A stretch of 26,907 bases of DNA from CALARM01 sp964431735 (GTDB taxonomy: Bacteria; Vulcanimicrobiota; SpSt-956; JAKJGF01): the NCBI GenBank assembly GCA_964431735.1, contig CAYSLJ010000101.1, positions 1 to 26,907 of the forward strand, read 5' to 3'. The position numbers and the translations under genes were made by a program. Position 1 is the stretch's first letter. Each line of letters opens with the position of its first letter. Shown piece by piece: positions 16,489 through 24,918 of this stretch. The notes under the pieces were generated by a model. The model had not been told where the DNA came from, ran no database searches, and was given only the letters and a program-made list of their open reading frames with translations.

Positions 16489-16645
16489 CGTGACGCGTAA
16501 CGCGTAACACGTGACAGGTAAAGTATGGTTACCATTTCTGTATAGCTGTCATTAACTGAAACCTATCCGAAACAATACCTTTCATGTGTGAAAATTTCGG
16601 ATAAGCTCGTAACACAGGTTATCATCCCACGCGTCACGCGTCACG
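16489..16645. repeat. Pair of inverted GTRACGC arrays around a TATCCGAAA hairpin
   Basis: The first array GTGACGC-GTAACGC-GTAACAC-GTGACAG is at 16490-16517. An inverted array CACGCGTCACGCGTCACG closes the block at 16628-16645. Between them TATCCGAAA (16564-16572) pairs with TTTCGGATA (16595-16603) in a 9-bp stem. The 13-base string AACCTATCCGAAA (16560-16572) recurs inverted at positions 35-47 of the window. The block lies between topB and the zinc-ribbon gene and may terminate topB. Confidence 0.75.
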
Positions 16646-16660
16646 TAGAAAATTAGACGG

Positions 16661-18736
16661 CTAATTGAAAAAATCCTTCAAAGCAGCAAAAGGATTATCA
16701 GCTTTTTTAAATTCTTCGTCGTTTTTCCTGTTAATACTGGAAAGTTCTCTCCTGTTTGCCCTTCCTCCTTCTGCCATTTCTGACAGCTTCTGTTCTATAT
16801 TGCATTTTTTACACACAAAAATCGTGTCACCTTTTACTTCTTTCATTTCCATTTTTCCATGACACTTTTTACATTTTTTATGGGAAAGTCGTCCCACTAC
16901 TTCTTTGAATTTACAGTTTCTATCAGAACATGTATGGAGAAGTGTATCTTTTTTTGTAACAGCCAGGAGATTTTTACCGCATTCGGGACAGATTTTACTG
17001 ATCATGTTACTGTGTTTATAAGAGTTTTCTGCATGGAGTGTTTCTTTTACCAACCTTTCCGTATTGAAAACTATATCCTGCATAAAATCTTTTCTCTGTT
17101 TTTTTCCTTTTGTTATATCTTCAAGCTCTTTTTCCCATTTTGACGTAAGTTCAGGACTTCTGAGATCTGTGACTACTATATCTACAATCTGTTTACCTTT
17201 CTCCGTTGGAATCAGGCTTTTTTCATGCCTTTCTACATAATTTACATTTATGAGTTTTTCTATTATTTCCGCTCTTGTAGCAGGTGTGCCGAGACAGTGT
17301 TTTTCCATTTCCGTAAGGAGTGTTCCTTCCGTATGGCGCGGTGGTGGTTCTGTATGACTGCTTTTCAATTCCAGCCTGACTTTATCGAATTTCTGACCTT
17401 CTTTCAGTTCGGGAAGACTTTTTTCTCCGTCTGACCTGTCTTCTACCTTTTTCCATCCTGTGTCTGTTACAGTTCTCCCTGATGCAGTGAAATTTTCTCC
17501 GTCAATGTCCAGGGTAACTTTTACCTGTTCATATTTAAAAGGAGGATAGAAATTTTCTATAAATCTTTTTACTATCAGATTATAAATCTTCATTTCTTCC
17601 TGTGTTAAATTACCTGTCTGCGCTTTTTCTTCAGTAGGTAAAAGGGCATGATGATCCGTAACTTTACTGTTATTTACCGATGATTTATTTACCGACATTT
17701 TATTCTTTATTATTTCGGAAACATAATTTTTATAATCCCATGGGAGGGAATTTAATCTCTGGTTCAGTGTGGGAACTATATCATCTGTAATATACCGTGA
17801 ATCTGTCCTGGGATATGTAACAAGTTTATGATATTCATAAAGAGACTGCAATGATTTAAGGGTTTTCTGTGCAGTAAATCCGTATCTCCTGTTTGCCTCT
17901 CTCTGAAGTTCCGTAAGATCATAAAATAGAGGAGCATTTTCATTTTTTTCTTTTTTTACGACACTTTTTACTGTTGCAGCTTTGCCTGAAAGTTTTGCTT
18001 TCAAATTGTCTGCTTCAGTTTTATCAAATATTCTGGCATTATTATTTTTATCCGCATATTGTGCGGTAAAGCCTACCGCAGAGGCTTCAAGAGTCCAGAA
18101 GGGAACAGGTCTGAAATTTCTTATTTCCTGTTCTCTTTTTACCATCATTGAAAGGGTCGGAGTCTGAACCCTTCCGGCAGAGAGCTGGTCATTATATTTT
18201 ATGGTGAGAGCTCTGGTGACATTCAGTCCTATGAGCCAGTCCGCTTCACTTCTGCATTTTGCCGCATTGAAGAGATTGTCATATTCTCTTCCGGGCTTTA
18301 ATCTGGAGAATCCTTCTTTTATTGCCTGTCTGGTAAGGGAAGAAATCCATAATCTCTTAAAAGGTTTCTTCCAGTGTATGTGTTCCATAATAAGCCTTGC
18401 CACAAGCTCTCCTTCTCTTCCCGCATCTGTGGCAATAATGAGTTCGTTTATATCACTTCTCTTTGCGATTTCTTTGATATTATAGAACTGTTTTTTTGAT
18501 CCCGGAATTATTTTTGTTTCCAGTTTTTCCGGTATCATAGGGAGTGTGTCAACTGTCCAGCTTTTATATTTATCTCCGTAATCTTCCGGTGTTTTAAGTG
18601 TCACAAGATGTCCGAGAGCCCATGTTATAATATATTGAGAACCTTCAAAATAGCCGTTCCCTTTTGTGTTACATCCCAGTGTGTGGGCTATTTCCTTTGC
18701 AACAGAAGGTTTCTCTGCCAGTACTAAAGATTTCAT
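16661..18736 (-). CDS. topB: DNA topoisomerase III
   Basis: Type IA topoisomerase of 691 residues that relaxes negative supercoils and resolves linked DNA through a single-strand break. The Toprim domain starts SLVLAEKPSVAKEI (E8) and includes ATDAGREGE at 102-110. Other family signatures are AAKCRSEADWLIGLN, LSAGRVQTPTLSMM and the active-site YPRTDSRYI with catalytic Y308. GTPATRAEIIEKL follows at about 483-495. The C-terminus has zinc-ribbon cysteines (C583-x2-C586 with C603 and C608; C622-x2-C625 with C642-x2-C645), longer than the minimal enzyme and usual for many Firmicutes-like TopB proteins. GGAAAGG precedes the ATG. It appears complete. Nothing in the flanks indicates a plasmid or integrative element. 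Confidence 0.96.
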   Translation of the reverse strand: MKSLVLAEKPSVAKEIAHTLGCNTKGNGYFEGSQYIITWALGHLVTLKTPEDYGDKYKSWTVDTLPMIPEKLETKIIPGSKKQFYNIKEIAKRSDINELIIATDAGREGELVARLIMEHIHWKKPFKRLWISSLTRQAIKEGFSRLKPGREYDNLFNAAKCRSEADWLIGLNVTRALTIKYNDQLSAGRVQTPTLSMMVKREQEIRNFRPVPFWTLEASAVGFTAQYADKNNNARIFDKTEADNLKAKLSGKAATVKSVVKKEKNENAPLFYDLTELQREANRRYGFTAQKTLKSLQSLYEYHKLVTYPRTDSRYITDDIVPTLNQRLNSLPWDYKNYVSEIIKNKMSVNKSSVNNSKVTDHHALLPTEEKAQTGNLTQEEMKIYNLIVKRFIENFYPPFKYEQVKVTLDIDGENFTASGRTVTDTGWKKVEDRSDGEKSLPELKEGQKFDKVRLELKSSHTEPPPRHTEGTLLTEMEKHCLGTPATRAEIIEKLINVNYVERHEKSLIPTEKGKQIVDIVVTDLRSPELTSKWEKELEDITKGKKQRKDFMQDIVFNTERLVKETLHAENSYKHSNMISKICPECGKNLLAVTKKDTLLHTCSDRNCKFKEVVGRLSHKKCKKCHGKMEMKEVKGDTIFVCKKCNIEQKLSEMAEGGRANRRELSSINRKNDEEFKKADNPFAALKDFFN

Positions 18737-18832
18737 AATTATCTACCTTTCCAAAAATATATTACCTGTATTTTAATTTGTTTATTCTCATAAAGCAATA
18801 GGTTTTATAGTTAGTTTCATAACTATCCATAA

Positions 18833-18937
18833 TTACTGAGGTGAGCATAAATAATAAATATATGCTCTCGTGACGCGTAACGCGTAACGCGTGACGGGAG
18901 GAAGACCTTTATTAAATGCTTATGCTCAGGTCAGTAA
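18833..18937. mobile_element. MITE-like element with terminal inverted repeats and GTRACGC core
   Basis: This is the most complete copy of the family in the window. The left end TTACTGAGGTGAGCATAA (18833-18850) is the near-perfect inverse of the right end TTATGCTCAGGTCAGTAA (18920-18937), with two mismatches. The core array GTGACGC-GTAACGC-GTAACGC-GTGACGG is at 18870-18897. GAGCATA and TATGCTC also pair inside the left half. No coding capacity is present and I could not see a target-site duplication. Mobility in trans is inference. Confidence 0.6.
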
Positions 18938-18943
18938 GAAGGA

Positions 18944-18978
18944 GTGAAAAGTGATTAGTGAAAAGTGAATAGTGAATT
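18944..18978 (+). repeat. GTGAAAA-type heptamer array
   Basis: Five tandem 7-base units, GTGAAAA, GTGATTA, GTGAAAA, GTGAATA and GTGAATT, begin seven bases after the MITE-like element. The inverted partner seen at 10809-10842 is absent here. Confidence 0.75.
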
Positions 18979-19076
18979 CTCTTTCAAACCGGATAGTAAT
19001 CTATAATTTTTTTCTTATAAAAAAATGACCCCCCTTTATTTTTTTTGTGATATATTAAAATTTAGAGGTGATTTTT

Positions 19077-21050
19077 GTGCAAAAAACAGGAACTGTACTG
19101 AATAATATCTACAGAGTTGTAACATTGTTGGGTAAAGGTTCTATGGGTAATGTTTATCTTGTTGAAAGAATAAAGGACGATAAAAAATTCGTCATAAAAG
19201 AACTCATTTTTACGGAATCAGTGGGAATCGAACCAGATACGGCAAGGGAAATTTTCTTCCGAGAGGCTGAATTTATGGTTAAATTCGACCACAGAGGTCT
19301 CCCTAAAATGTATGGAATTTTTTCTCAGGAAGAAAAAGATTATCTTGTAATGGACTATATTGAAGGAAAAACACTTGAGGAAATAATCAGTAATGAAACA
19401 ATTGAAAAAGACAAAGCTATAAAATGGACTGTGGAACTGGCTGAAATTCTGGATTATCTTCATAACTCATTTCATAAACCAATTGTTTACAGGGACTTAA
19501 AACCTTCTAATATTATTATAACACCGGAGGGAAAGGCAACACTGGTAGATTTCGGAATAGCCCGTTATTATAATCCCGATAAAAATACCGATACCTTCAG
19601 TTACGGTTCTCCCGGTTATGCAGCACCTGAACAGTACAAAGGGAGAGGTCAGTCAACACCACAGTCAGACGTCTTCGGCCTGGGAGTAATACTGTTTCAG
19701 ATGCTTACCGGATATGGTCCGAGTATAAAACCTTTCACATTTCCTCCTATGGAACTATCGGATAAAAAACTTGTACACATTGTAATGAAAGCAATAGAAT
19801 TGGATCCTCTTAAAAGATATATCAGTATAGTAGAATTTAAAGAAGGTCTGGAAAAATATTCCGGTAAATACGAATCTCCTTTTAAAAAATCTCCTTCTGC
19901 CGGCATAACAATAGTTTCTAAAATAATGATTGCCCTGGCGTCTATAGCAATACTTACAGGAAACGCTTTACTGTTCTTCAATAATCCTCCTATGCCCTTT
20001 ATGGCAAATATTCTCCTGTCCATCTTTATAGCCTTTATAGCCTTTATCCTCTGGGGTATAGTAAACTTCTTTATCAATGCAAAAAAGAAAAAGATAAATG
20101 AATATCCCCTTCTTACAAGGATAATATTTTTAACAACTATTATTATTATGGCTATTGGTAACGGATTATTAATTATAGGATCTGCACGAAGCATAAACAA
20201 AGGATTTTTATTAATTAGTCTTGTCTCCCTTATTCTGAACAATATAATTATTATTATCTGCGCTTTTATGATATGGCTTTTTTTAAAAGGCATTGTTTAT
20301 ACATTTAAAAGTATAACAGACACTTACTCATGCAGCGATTACAGTGAATCTTATTATTATAGATATGTAAATAAAATACTTATAATTCCTGTATCCGTTA
20401 TTCTGGCATATATTGCTCATTTATATATGCTCTCACCACTGGCAATTTTAGGGGCAAAAGGTCTTCCTATGGCTTTAAAGCATAGTCGAAGGATGTTCAA
20501 TGGAGATCCTTATATATTTATAGGTTTTTTAATTGCTCTTTCCGTTATTTTATCTCCCTATAGCTGGTCGATTTTGCATTTAATTTATTCATTTTTCCAT
20601 CGCTTTTTCCGTGTCCCTGAAGACAGGAGAGAAAACACAGGATTTAAGCCGGTAGCAATCGGAGTCTTTCTTTTTTATAGTCTTGCTTGCTTTGTTTTTA
20701 TACCAAATTTTGGAAGAGCAAGAGCATCAGGACAGTTTGCCGCCTGTGAAAGTAATTTGAAAAATATTGCTACGGCCCTTGAGATGTATGCAACTGATAA
20801 CGAAGGATATTATCCTCCTTCACTTGAGTATCTCACTAAAGGGGATAAAAATGGAGATGTCTATATTGGTAACAGAGTAAAAGCAATGCCGGAATGTCCT
20901 GTATCTTTAACGGGCTATAAATATGTCTTCAGTTCAAAGCCCAATAATTTTACATTATGTTGTGGCGTGGAAAATTCCCATAGTGCCATTGGATGTCCTG
21001 AAGGATGCTGGCCCCAGTATACACCTGGAAGAGGACTAGAATATAAGTAA
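19077..21050 (+). CDS. Hanks-type Ser/Thr protein kinase with membrane region and pseudopilin-like C-terminus
   Basis: Membrane-bound protein kinase of about 657 residues. The kinase domain (about 11-260) has GKGSMGNVYLV, the ATP-anchoring Lys of FVIKEL (K41), the catalytic loop YRDLKPSN (D140), DFG (D158) and PGYAAPEQY, so it should be active. A hydrophobic part (about 275-500) holds about six TM segments. A last TM segment (about 525-543) runs into NFGRARASGQ and ACESNLKNIATALEMYATDN, followed by a Cys-rich tail. That stretch matches the helix and start of the globular head of type II/IV pseudopilins, but without the cleavable prepilin motif, so the head would remain tethered. I chose GTG 19077 because GAGGTG (19065-19070) then has ideal spacing; GTG 19068 lies inside that site. 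The function of the tail is unknown; it may be a sensor or a contact with a pilus-like system. Confidence 0.9.
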   Translation: MQKTGTVLNNIYRVVTLLGKGSMGNVYLVERIKDDKKFVIKELIFTESVGIEPDTAREIFFREAEFMVKFDHRGLPKMYGIFSQEEKDYLVMDYIEGKTLEEIISNETIEKDKAIKWTVELAEILDYLHNSFHKPIVYRDLKPSNIIITPEGKATLVDFGIARYYNPDKNTDTFSYGSPGYAAPEQYKGRGQSTPQSDVFGLGVILFQMLTGYGPSIKPFTFPPMELSDKKLVHIVMKAIELDPLKRYISIVEFKEGLEKYSGKYESPFKKSPSAGITIVSKIMIALASIAILTGNALLFFNNPPMPFMANILLSIFIAFIAFILWGIVNFFINAKKKKINEYPLLTRIIFLTTIIIMAIGNGLLIIGSARSINKGFLLISLVSLILNNIIIIICAFMIWLFLKGIVYTFKSITDTYSCSDYSESYYYRYVNKILIIPVSVILAYIAHLYMLSPLAILGAKGLPMALKHSRRMFNGDPYIFIGFLIALSVILSPYSWSILHLIYSFFHRFFRVPEDRRENTGFKPVAIGVFLFYSLACFVFIPNFGRARASGQFAACESNLKNIATALEMYATDNEGYYPPSLEYLTKGDKNGDVYIGNRVKAMPECPVSLTGYKYVFSSKPNNFTLCCGVENSHSAIGCPEGCWPQYTPGRGLEYK

Positions 21051-21067
21051 TAGACATCTGCAGATGA

Positions 21068-21128
21068 AGCTGCTGAGGTAAGCATAAATAATACAGATAT
21101 GCTCTCGTGACGCGTTACGCGTAACGGG
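21068..21128 (+). repeat. Left half of the MITE-like element
   Basis: CTGCTGAGGTAAGCATAA (about 21069-21086), then an AT-rich stretch and ATATGCTCTC, repeat the left half of the element at 18833. GTGACGC-GTTACGC-GTAACGG follows at 21107-21127. The right end is missing. It lies between the kinase and nucleotidase genes. Confidence 0.75.
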
Positions 21129-21249
21129 AAGAAACTTTTTATTTGAAAAATTAACAAAAATTTAACATATTAATTCCCAAATAAATTAAATTTTATACTA
21201 TAATAAAATAGTGGGGATTTATTATCTATTTCCAGAGGGGAATTATGCC

Positions 21250-22935
21250 ATGAATATAAACAGAATAAATTATACAAAAAACGAATATGATGTAAAAACA
21301 TCAAAAAAGAAACCAGAAGAACATTCTCTGTCTGTAAAAGATTCCGTTACTATATCTTCCAATGAGCCGGCAAAAGAAGATTTCCTTACTTTAAAGAATA
21401 AATCTTCTACTCCTCTTTTCGTTACCCTCGATATAGAAGGACATAAGACAGAAAAACATATAATGGGAACTGTTACCGATAAAGAAATTGTTCTTTCCAT
21501 GAAACATACGAATGATATTCATGGCAATATGGCTCCTGTATCTACTCTTATAAAGCCGGATGAATTCTGGGTTGATGCAGGTGATGCATCACAGGGTTAC
21601 AGATTTCATTCCATAGTCTCAGGAGGCAGAGAAGAGATAGATCTTATGAATAACAGAGACTGTGATATTGCCATAACAGGCAATCATTTTTATGATGACG
21701 GAGGATTTGAACTGGGAAAAGCTCTTATAGGAAGGGCTGATTTCCCCATACTTGGAGCAAATACAAAAGGACTTGCACCATATGGGACAGCCGAGATAGA
21801 AGGTATAAAGATTGCCTTTATAGGTGTGAGGACACCTGATAAGAAAGATCTTATGGTAGATCCGAGTAAAGTAAAAGATTTAATCCTTACAGACCCTCTG
21901 GAAGCTGTTAAAAAATCTGTAGAAGAAGTGAAATCAAAGGGCATTAAAAATATCATACTTCTTTCTCACCTGGGCCTTGAACCGAATGAAGCACATAAAG
22001 ATATTATATCCGATAAAGATATTGCCAGGCAGGTTCCCGGCATAGATCTTATTATAGGAGGCCATACCCATACGCCTACAAAAGAAAAAGTGGAAGTGAA
22101 CGGCACAAGGATCGTCCATGCCGGCATAGGCGCCCATACGGATGTAAATACAGATGATTTATATTTAGGCGATCTGTCTTTAATATTTGACAGGGGGACA
22201 GGGAAAATTGTTTCTATAGATCATAAATTGATTCCAGTAGACAGAAAAGCACCTCTTGATGAAGATGTAAAAACTATAAAAGATAAATATGTTATGGAAG
22301 AAAATACACTTCTTTCGGAAAAACTGGGGTTTTTAAATAAAAAATTAATTCATGACATAAAAACGCCAACAGATTCTACTCTTGGCAATCTGGTGACAGA
22401 TGCCATAAGGGAGGAAACTCAGGCTGATATTGCACTTCTTGACAGTAATTTTTTTGCTACAGACAGAAAGAATCCGCTTCCCAGTGTTCTCCCTGAAGGT
22501 GAGATTACAATGAAAGATCTCACGGAAGCCAGTCTCTGGATGGGAAAATCTCTTGATGCATCGGTAGAAACATGGAATGTGACAGGAGAAACAATAAAGA
22601 AACTTCTGGAAGACGGTGTGAGTAAATTACTGGGGCCTAAAAAAACACAGGGTCTCTACCAGGTTTCCGGATTGAATATGACCTATGACCCGAAGAAACC
22701 CGAAGGGGAGAGGGTTTCAGATGTTTTTGTGGGAGATAAATCTCTTGAGGCAGGTAAAAATTATAAACTTGCCACTTCCTATATTCTGGGCAACTGGAAT
22801 CCTCTTATGGCCGGAAGAGATGAAGGATCTGTAGAAGACGGAAGAAAAATAAGACTTATTGTGGCAGATTATATCAGGGATAAAGTTCAGATTAATTCTG
22901 TGGAAGAGGGAAGAATTAAAACTGCCCGTGCATAA
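21250..22935 (+). CDS. 5'-nucleotidase / UshA-family metallophosphoesterase without signal peptide
   Basis: Protein of about 561 residues that probably hydrolyses nucleotides or related phosphoesters. The N-terminal metallophosphatase domain (about 80-330) shows HTNDIHG (D89, H91), DAGDASQG, GNH (N145, H146), SHLG (H240) and GGHTHT (H272, H274). The usual GNHEFD loop reads GNHFYDD, so the Glu is replaced. The C-terminal 5'-nucleotidase domain (about 350-555) has STLGNLVTDAIREET and QVSGLNMTYDPKKPEG. Unlike most of the family it has no signal peptide. The first 65 residues are polar and look disordered, with DSVTISSNEPAK. ATG 21250 is preceded by GAGGGG; GTG 21211 is the longer alternative. 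A TATAAT at 21199-21204 may be its -10, although no good -35 is seen. Location, cytoplasm or non-Sec export, is open. Confidence 0.9.
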   Translation: MNINRINYTKNEYDVKTSKKKPEEHSLSVKDSVTISSNEPAKEDFLTLKNKSSTPLFVTLDIEGHKTEKHIMGTVTDKEIVLSMKHTNDIHGNMAPVSTLIKPDEFWVDAGDASQGYRFHSIVSGGREEIDLMNNRDCDIAITGNHFYDDGGFELGKALIGRADFPILGANTKGLAPYGTAEIEGIKIAFIGVRTPDKKDLMVDPSKVKDLILTDPLEAVKKSVEEVKSKGIKNIILLSHLGLEPNEAHKDIISDKDIARQVPGIDLIIGGHTHTPTKEKVEVNGTRIVHAGIGAHTDVNTDDLYLGDLSLIFDRGTGKIVSIDHKLIPVDRKAPLDEDVKTIKDKYVMEENTLLSEKLGFLNKKLIHDIKTPTDSTLGNLVTDAIREETQADIALLDSNFFATDRKNPLPSVLPEGEITMKDLTEASLWMGKSLDASVETWNVTGETIKKLLEDGVSKLLGPKKTQGLYQVSGLNMTYDPKKPEGERVSDVFVGDKSLEAGKNYKLATSYILGNWNPLMAGRDEGSVEDGRKIRLIVADYIRDKVQINSVEEGRIKTARA

Positions 22936-22999
22936 ATCTGATTCATGACTTCTGAATTCAATGGATTTTTATGGTATAGCAATTCCTGGAATAGATACC

Positions 23000-23755
23000 T
23001 TATCCACATGCCCATCCGAAAGCAAGTCTGTCTTTATGTTCTTTACACTGTGTTATATGACCGCAGCCAACATCGCCGAATATATAGGGGATATTTATTT
23101 CTGAATCCAGTTGAAAGATCAATCTCATTCTTTTATTACATAGAGGACAGGAAGGATATTCTATATTCTGTATCCATAGAGGCCAACCTCCCAGTTTATC
23201 TCCAGGTAAAGATGATGCAAGATTGTTGTTCAATAACTCATAGAGCAAATCTTGTTCATATTTTTTCAGAGGAAGTCCTTCATTATCCTGTAATTCCATA
23301 AATTCTTCAGGAGAAGGCAGATCTTCCCGCTTTTCCCAGCCTGTAATTAATTTTGCAGGGAAATATTCCATTAGAGGGATTTTTAATTTTTCCCCTTCGT
23401 CATCACAGTCTATAATTCTGACTATTACACTTTTTGCAAATGGAACATAGGCCTCACATTCTGATTCACAGTTGAAAACAGTGTTTGTGCAGTAAAAAAG
23501 TTGCAAAAGACCTTTGCCGAATTCGCCTTCCAGTTCTTCTGGAAGATTGTTGAGATTGAGCTGAAGAAATAATTGAAGAGGTTCTTTACAGTTAGCACAT
23601 ACAGGCCATTGTTCGTTCTTACCAAGCCATGGAATGCCGGAGAATTTTGAGTCTCTAATACCTCCGTCACCGTCTTTAACAATGGGATACCAGGCAGTTT
23701 TTTTGAATTTGATAATCCTGTTTTTAAGATTTTTGATCGCTTCATCTTTATTCAT
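23000..23755 (-). CDS. YwqG/DUF1963-like protein
   Basis: Soluble protein of 251 residues resembling the YwqG (DUF1963) family, whose function is unknown. Typical features are SKFSGIPWLGKNEQWPVC (residues 36-53) and DKLGGWPLWIQ (186-196), which match the SKxGG-P and KxGG-P-x-WIQ motifs of the family. C53-x2-C56 and C203-x2-C206 could form a zinc site linking the two halves. It ends in HKDRLAFGWACG, near the usual family end. AGGAG precedes the ATG. It is the last gene of the minus-strand operon, 56 bases after the zinc-ribbon gene, and converges on the nucleotidase gene with a 64-base gap that has no obvious terminator. Confidence 0.75.
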   Translation of the reverse strand: MNKDEAIKNLKNRIIKFKKTAWYPIVKDGDGGIRDSKFSGIPWLGKNEQWPVCANCKEPLQLFLQLNLNNLPEELEGEFGKGLLQLFYCTNTVFNCESECEAYVPFAKSVIVRIIDCDDEGEKLKIPLMEYFPAKLITGWEKREDLPSPEEFMELQDNEGLPLKKYEQDLLYELLNNNLASSLPGDKLGGWPLWIQNIEYPSCPLCNKRMRLIFQLDSEINIPYIFGDVGCGHITQCKEHKDRLAFGWACG

Positions 23756-23811
23756 ATAAAAAACTCCTTCTGTTTGATAATAGTAATTTTATAGATAAAA
23801 AACCGTTTTAT

Positions 23812-24918
23812 TTACTTCCTGATAAATCTCTTTTCCTTCTGCTTTTTATTCCATCTCCATGTGGAAATTACAGGGAAAATAGACAGGATTGAAGGAATAA
23901 AAGACATGAGTATAAGGAAAGCACCGATAAGTGCAAGAGGCGGAATTACTGTTCCGATAAGCAGACCGAGAATAAAAGTAATAATACCGGTAAGAAGGAG
24001 TCCGCCTGTCCATTGCCAACCTTTTTTCTGAGAAGCAAGCCTTATGCCCCCTATGGCGCCTGTCTGACCGTTTATATATACAGGATGGTATTTGCCTTTA
24101 TCATCTTTATAACAGGTGGAATATAAAGGTAACAGAAGCTGTGTCCAGTTGAGACTTTCATAGTTCCCTTTAAATGTAAAAGCCCTTATGTGCTGTGCAG
24201 AAGATGCAATCCTGCATTCTTCCGACGCTTTATTATTTATACTGTTTTTTACGTCAGGCCAGATACTTTCCGGTGTTAAATCAGGGATTCTGATGGTAAT
24301 ATTCAGTTTCTCATATTCTGAATATGATGTGGCACAGGTAATATCGTAATCACCTGCCATGTCTGTTAAACGTTTATGATCATCCGATGCAGGAAGATTT
24401 ATATTATCATAATGACGACAGATTTCTCCGGCCCTTGGCTCCCATCTTATATTCGTTCTTATAACCTCTTTTGTATTCCAGTGGCCTCCATCAAAACTTT
24501 CCTGTGAACTTTTTACCTGATAATCAAATCCTGTTTCCCCCTTCCAGGTTCCTTTTACGTCACTGTCTACGAGCCATACAGGTCTGTACATGGGAATAAG
24601 CCTTTCCATCATTTTAGAAGAGTTGAAATCATCAGGCTTGAACCATATACCTTTTGTGAAATTTTCAATTACAGGTTTTATATCTTCTTTTGTTTTACTG
24701 AAGGGGATTATGTATTCTGGAGGTTCTTTCCTGAGTCTTGCAGGCTGGCTTTCAAGGTTCCCTTCATAACAGCAGGGGCATTTCTGATTCAGAAATTCGT
24801 TTGCTATAAGATGGGCGTGGCCGCATTTAATACACCCGGCAGAAACAAGGTGAGCACACCAGGAATTTTCAGTATTTTCTACTATTTGAACCGAAGGTAA
24901 CGGTGGTCTATCCATCAT
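23812..24918 (-). CDS. YdjG-like zinc-ribbon membrane protein (shorter paralogue)
   Basis: Protein of 368 residues related to its upstream neighbour. It has one zinc ribbon (C29-x2-C32 with C47-x2-C50) instead of two. Next comes a domain starting YIIPFSKTKED (about 69-79), with GIWFKPDDF and IPMYRPVWLVDSDV, and ending YINGQTGAIGG (281-291). Two C-terminal TM segments (about 303-325 and 327-350) and a basic tail close it. The layout resembles B. subtilis YdjG (TFIIB-type zinc ribbon plus C-terminal membrane helices), which works with the PspA/YdjI envelope-stress system. No pspA is seen here. It overlaps the previous gene by four bases (ATGA), so translation is coupled. AGGAGG fits either of two adjacent ATGs (24918 or 24915). 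Confidence 0.75.
   Translation of the reverse strand: MMDRPPLPSVQIVENTENSWCAHLVSAGCIKCGHAHLIANEFLNQKCPCCYEGNLESQPARLRKEPPEYIIPFSKTKEDIKPVIENFTKGIWFKPDDFNSSKMMERLIPMYRPVWLVDSDVKGTWKGETGFDYQVKSSQESFDGGHWNTKEVIRTNIRWEPRAGEICRHYDNINLPASDDHKRLTDMAGDYDITCATSYSEYEKLNITIRIPDLTPESIWPDVKNSINNKASEECRIASSAQHIRAFTFKGNYESLNWTQLLLPLYSTCYKDDKGKYHPVYINGQTGAIGGIRLASQKKGWQWTGGLLLTGIITFILGLLIGTVIPPLALIGAFLILMSFIPSILSIFPVISTWRWNKKQKEKRFIRK

Larger units (their letters stand above)
18737..19076. other. Repeat-bearing divergent intergenic region
   Basis: This 340-base gap between the divergent topB and kinase genes holds TATAGTTAGTTTCATAACT at about 18806-18824 (also present at 5738-5756), a complete 105-bp inverted-repeat element, a GTGAAAA array, and the kinase leader with a possible -10 (TATATT, 19051-19056). 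No gene was found in it. Confidence 0.8.

Noticed and set aside
19068..19076. GTG at 19068 as kinase start
   Set aside because: It overlaps the GAGGTG ribosome-binding site; GTG 19077 has correct spacing.
22945..23301. 118-codon plus-strand open frame after the nucleotidase gene
   Set aside because: It lies antisense to the YwqG-like gene, whose family motifs and ribosome-binding site are convincing.
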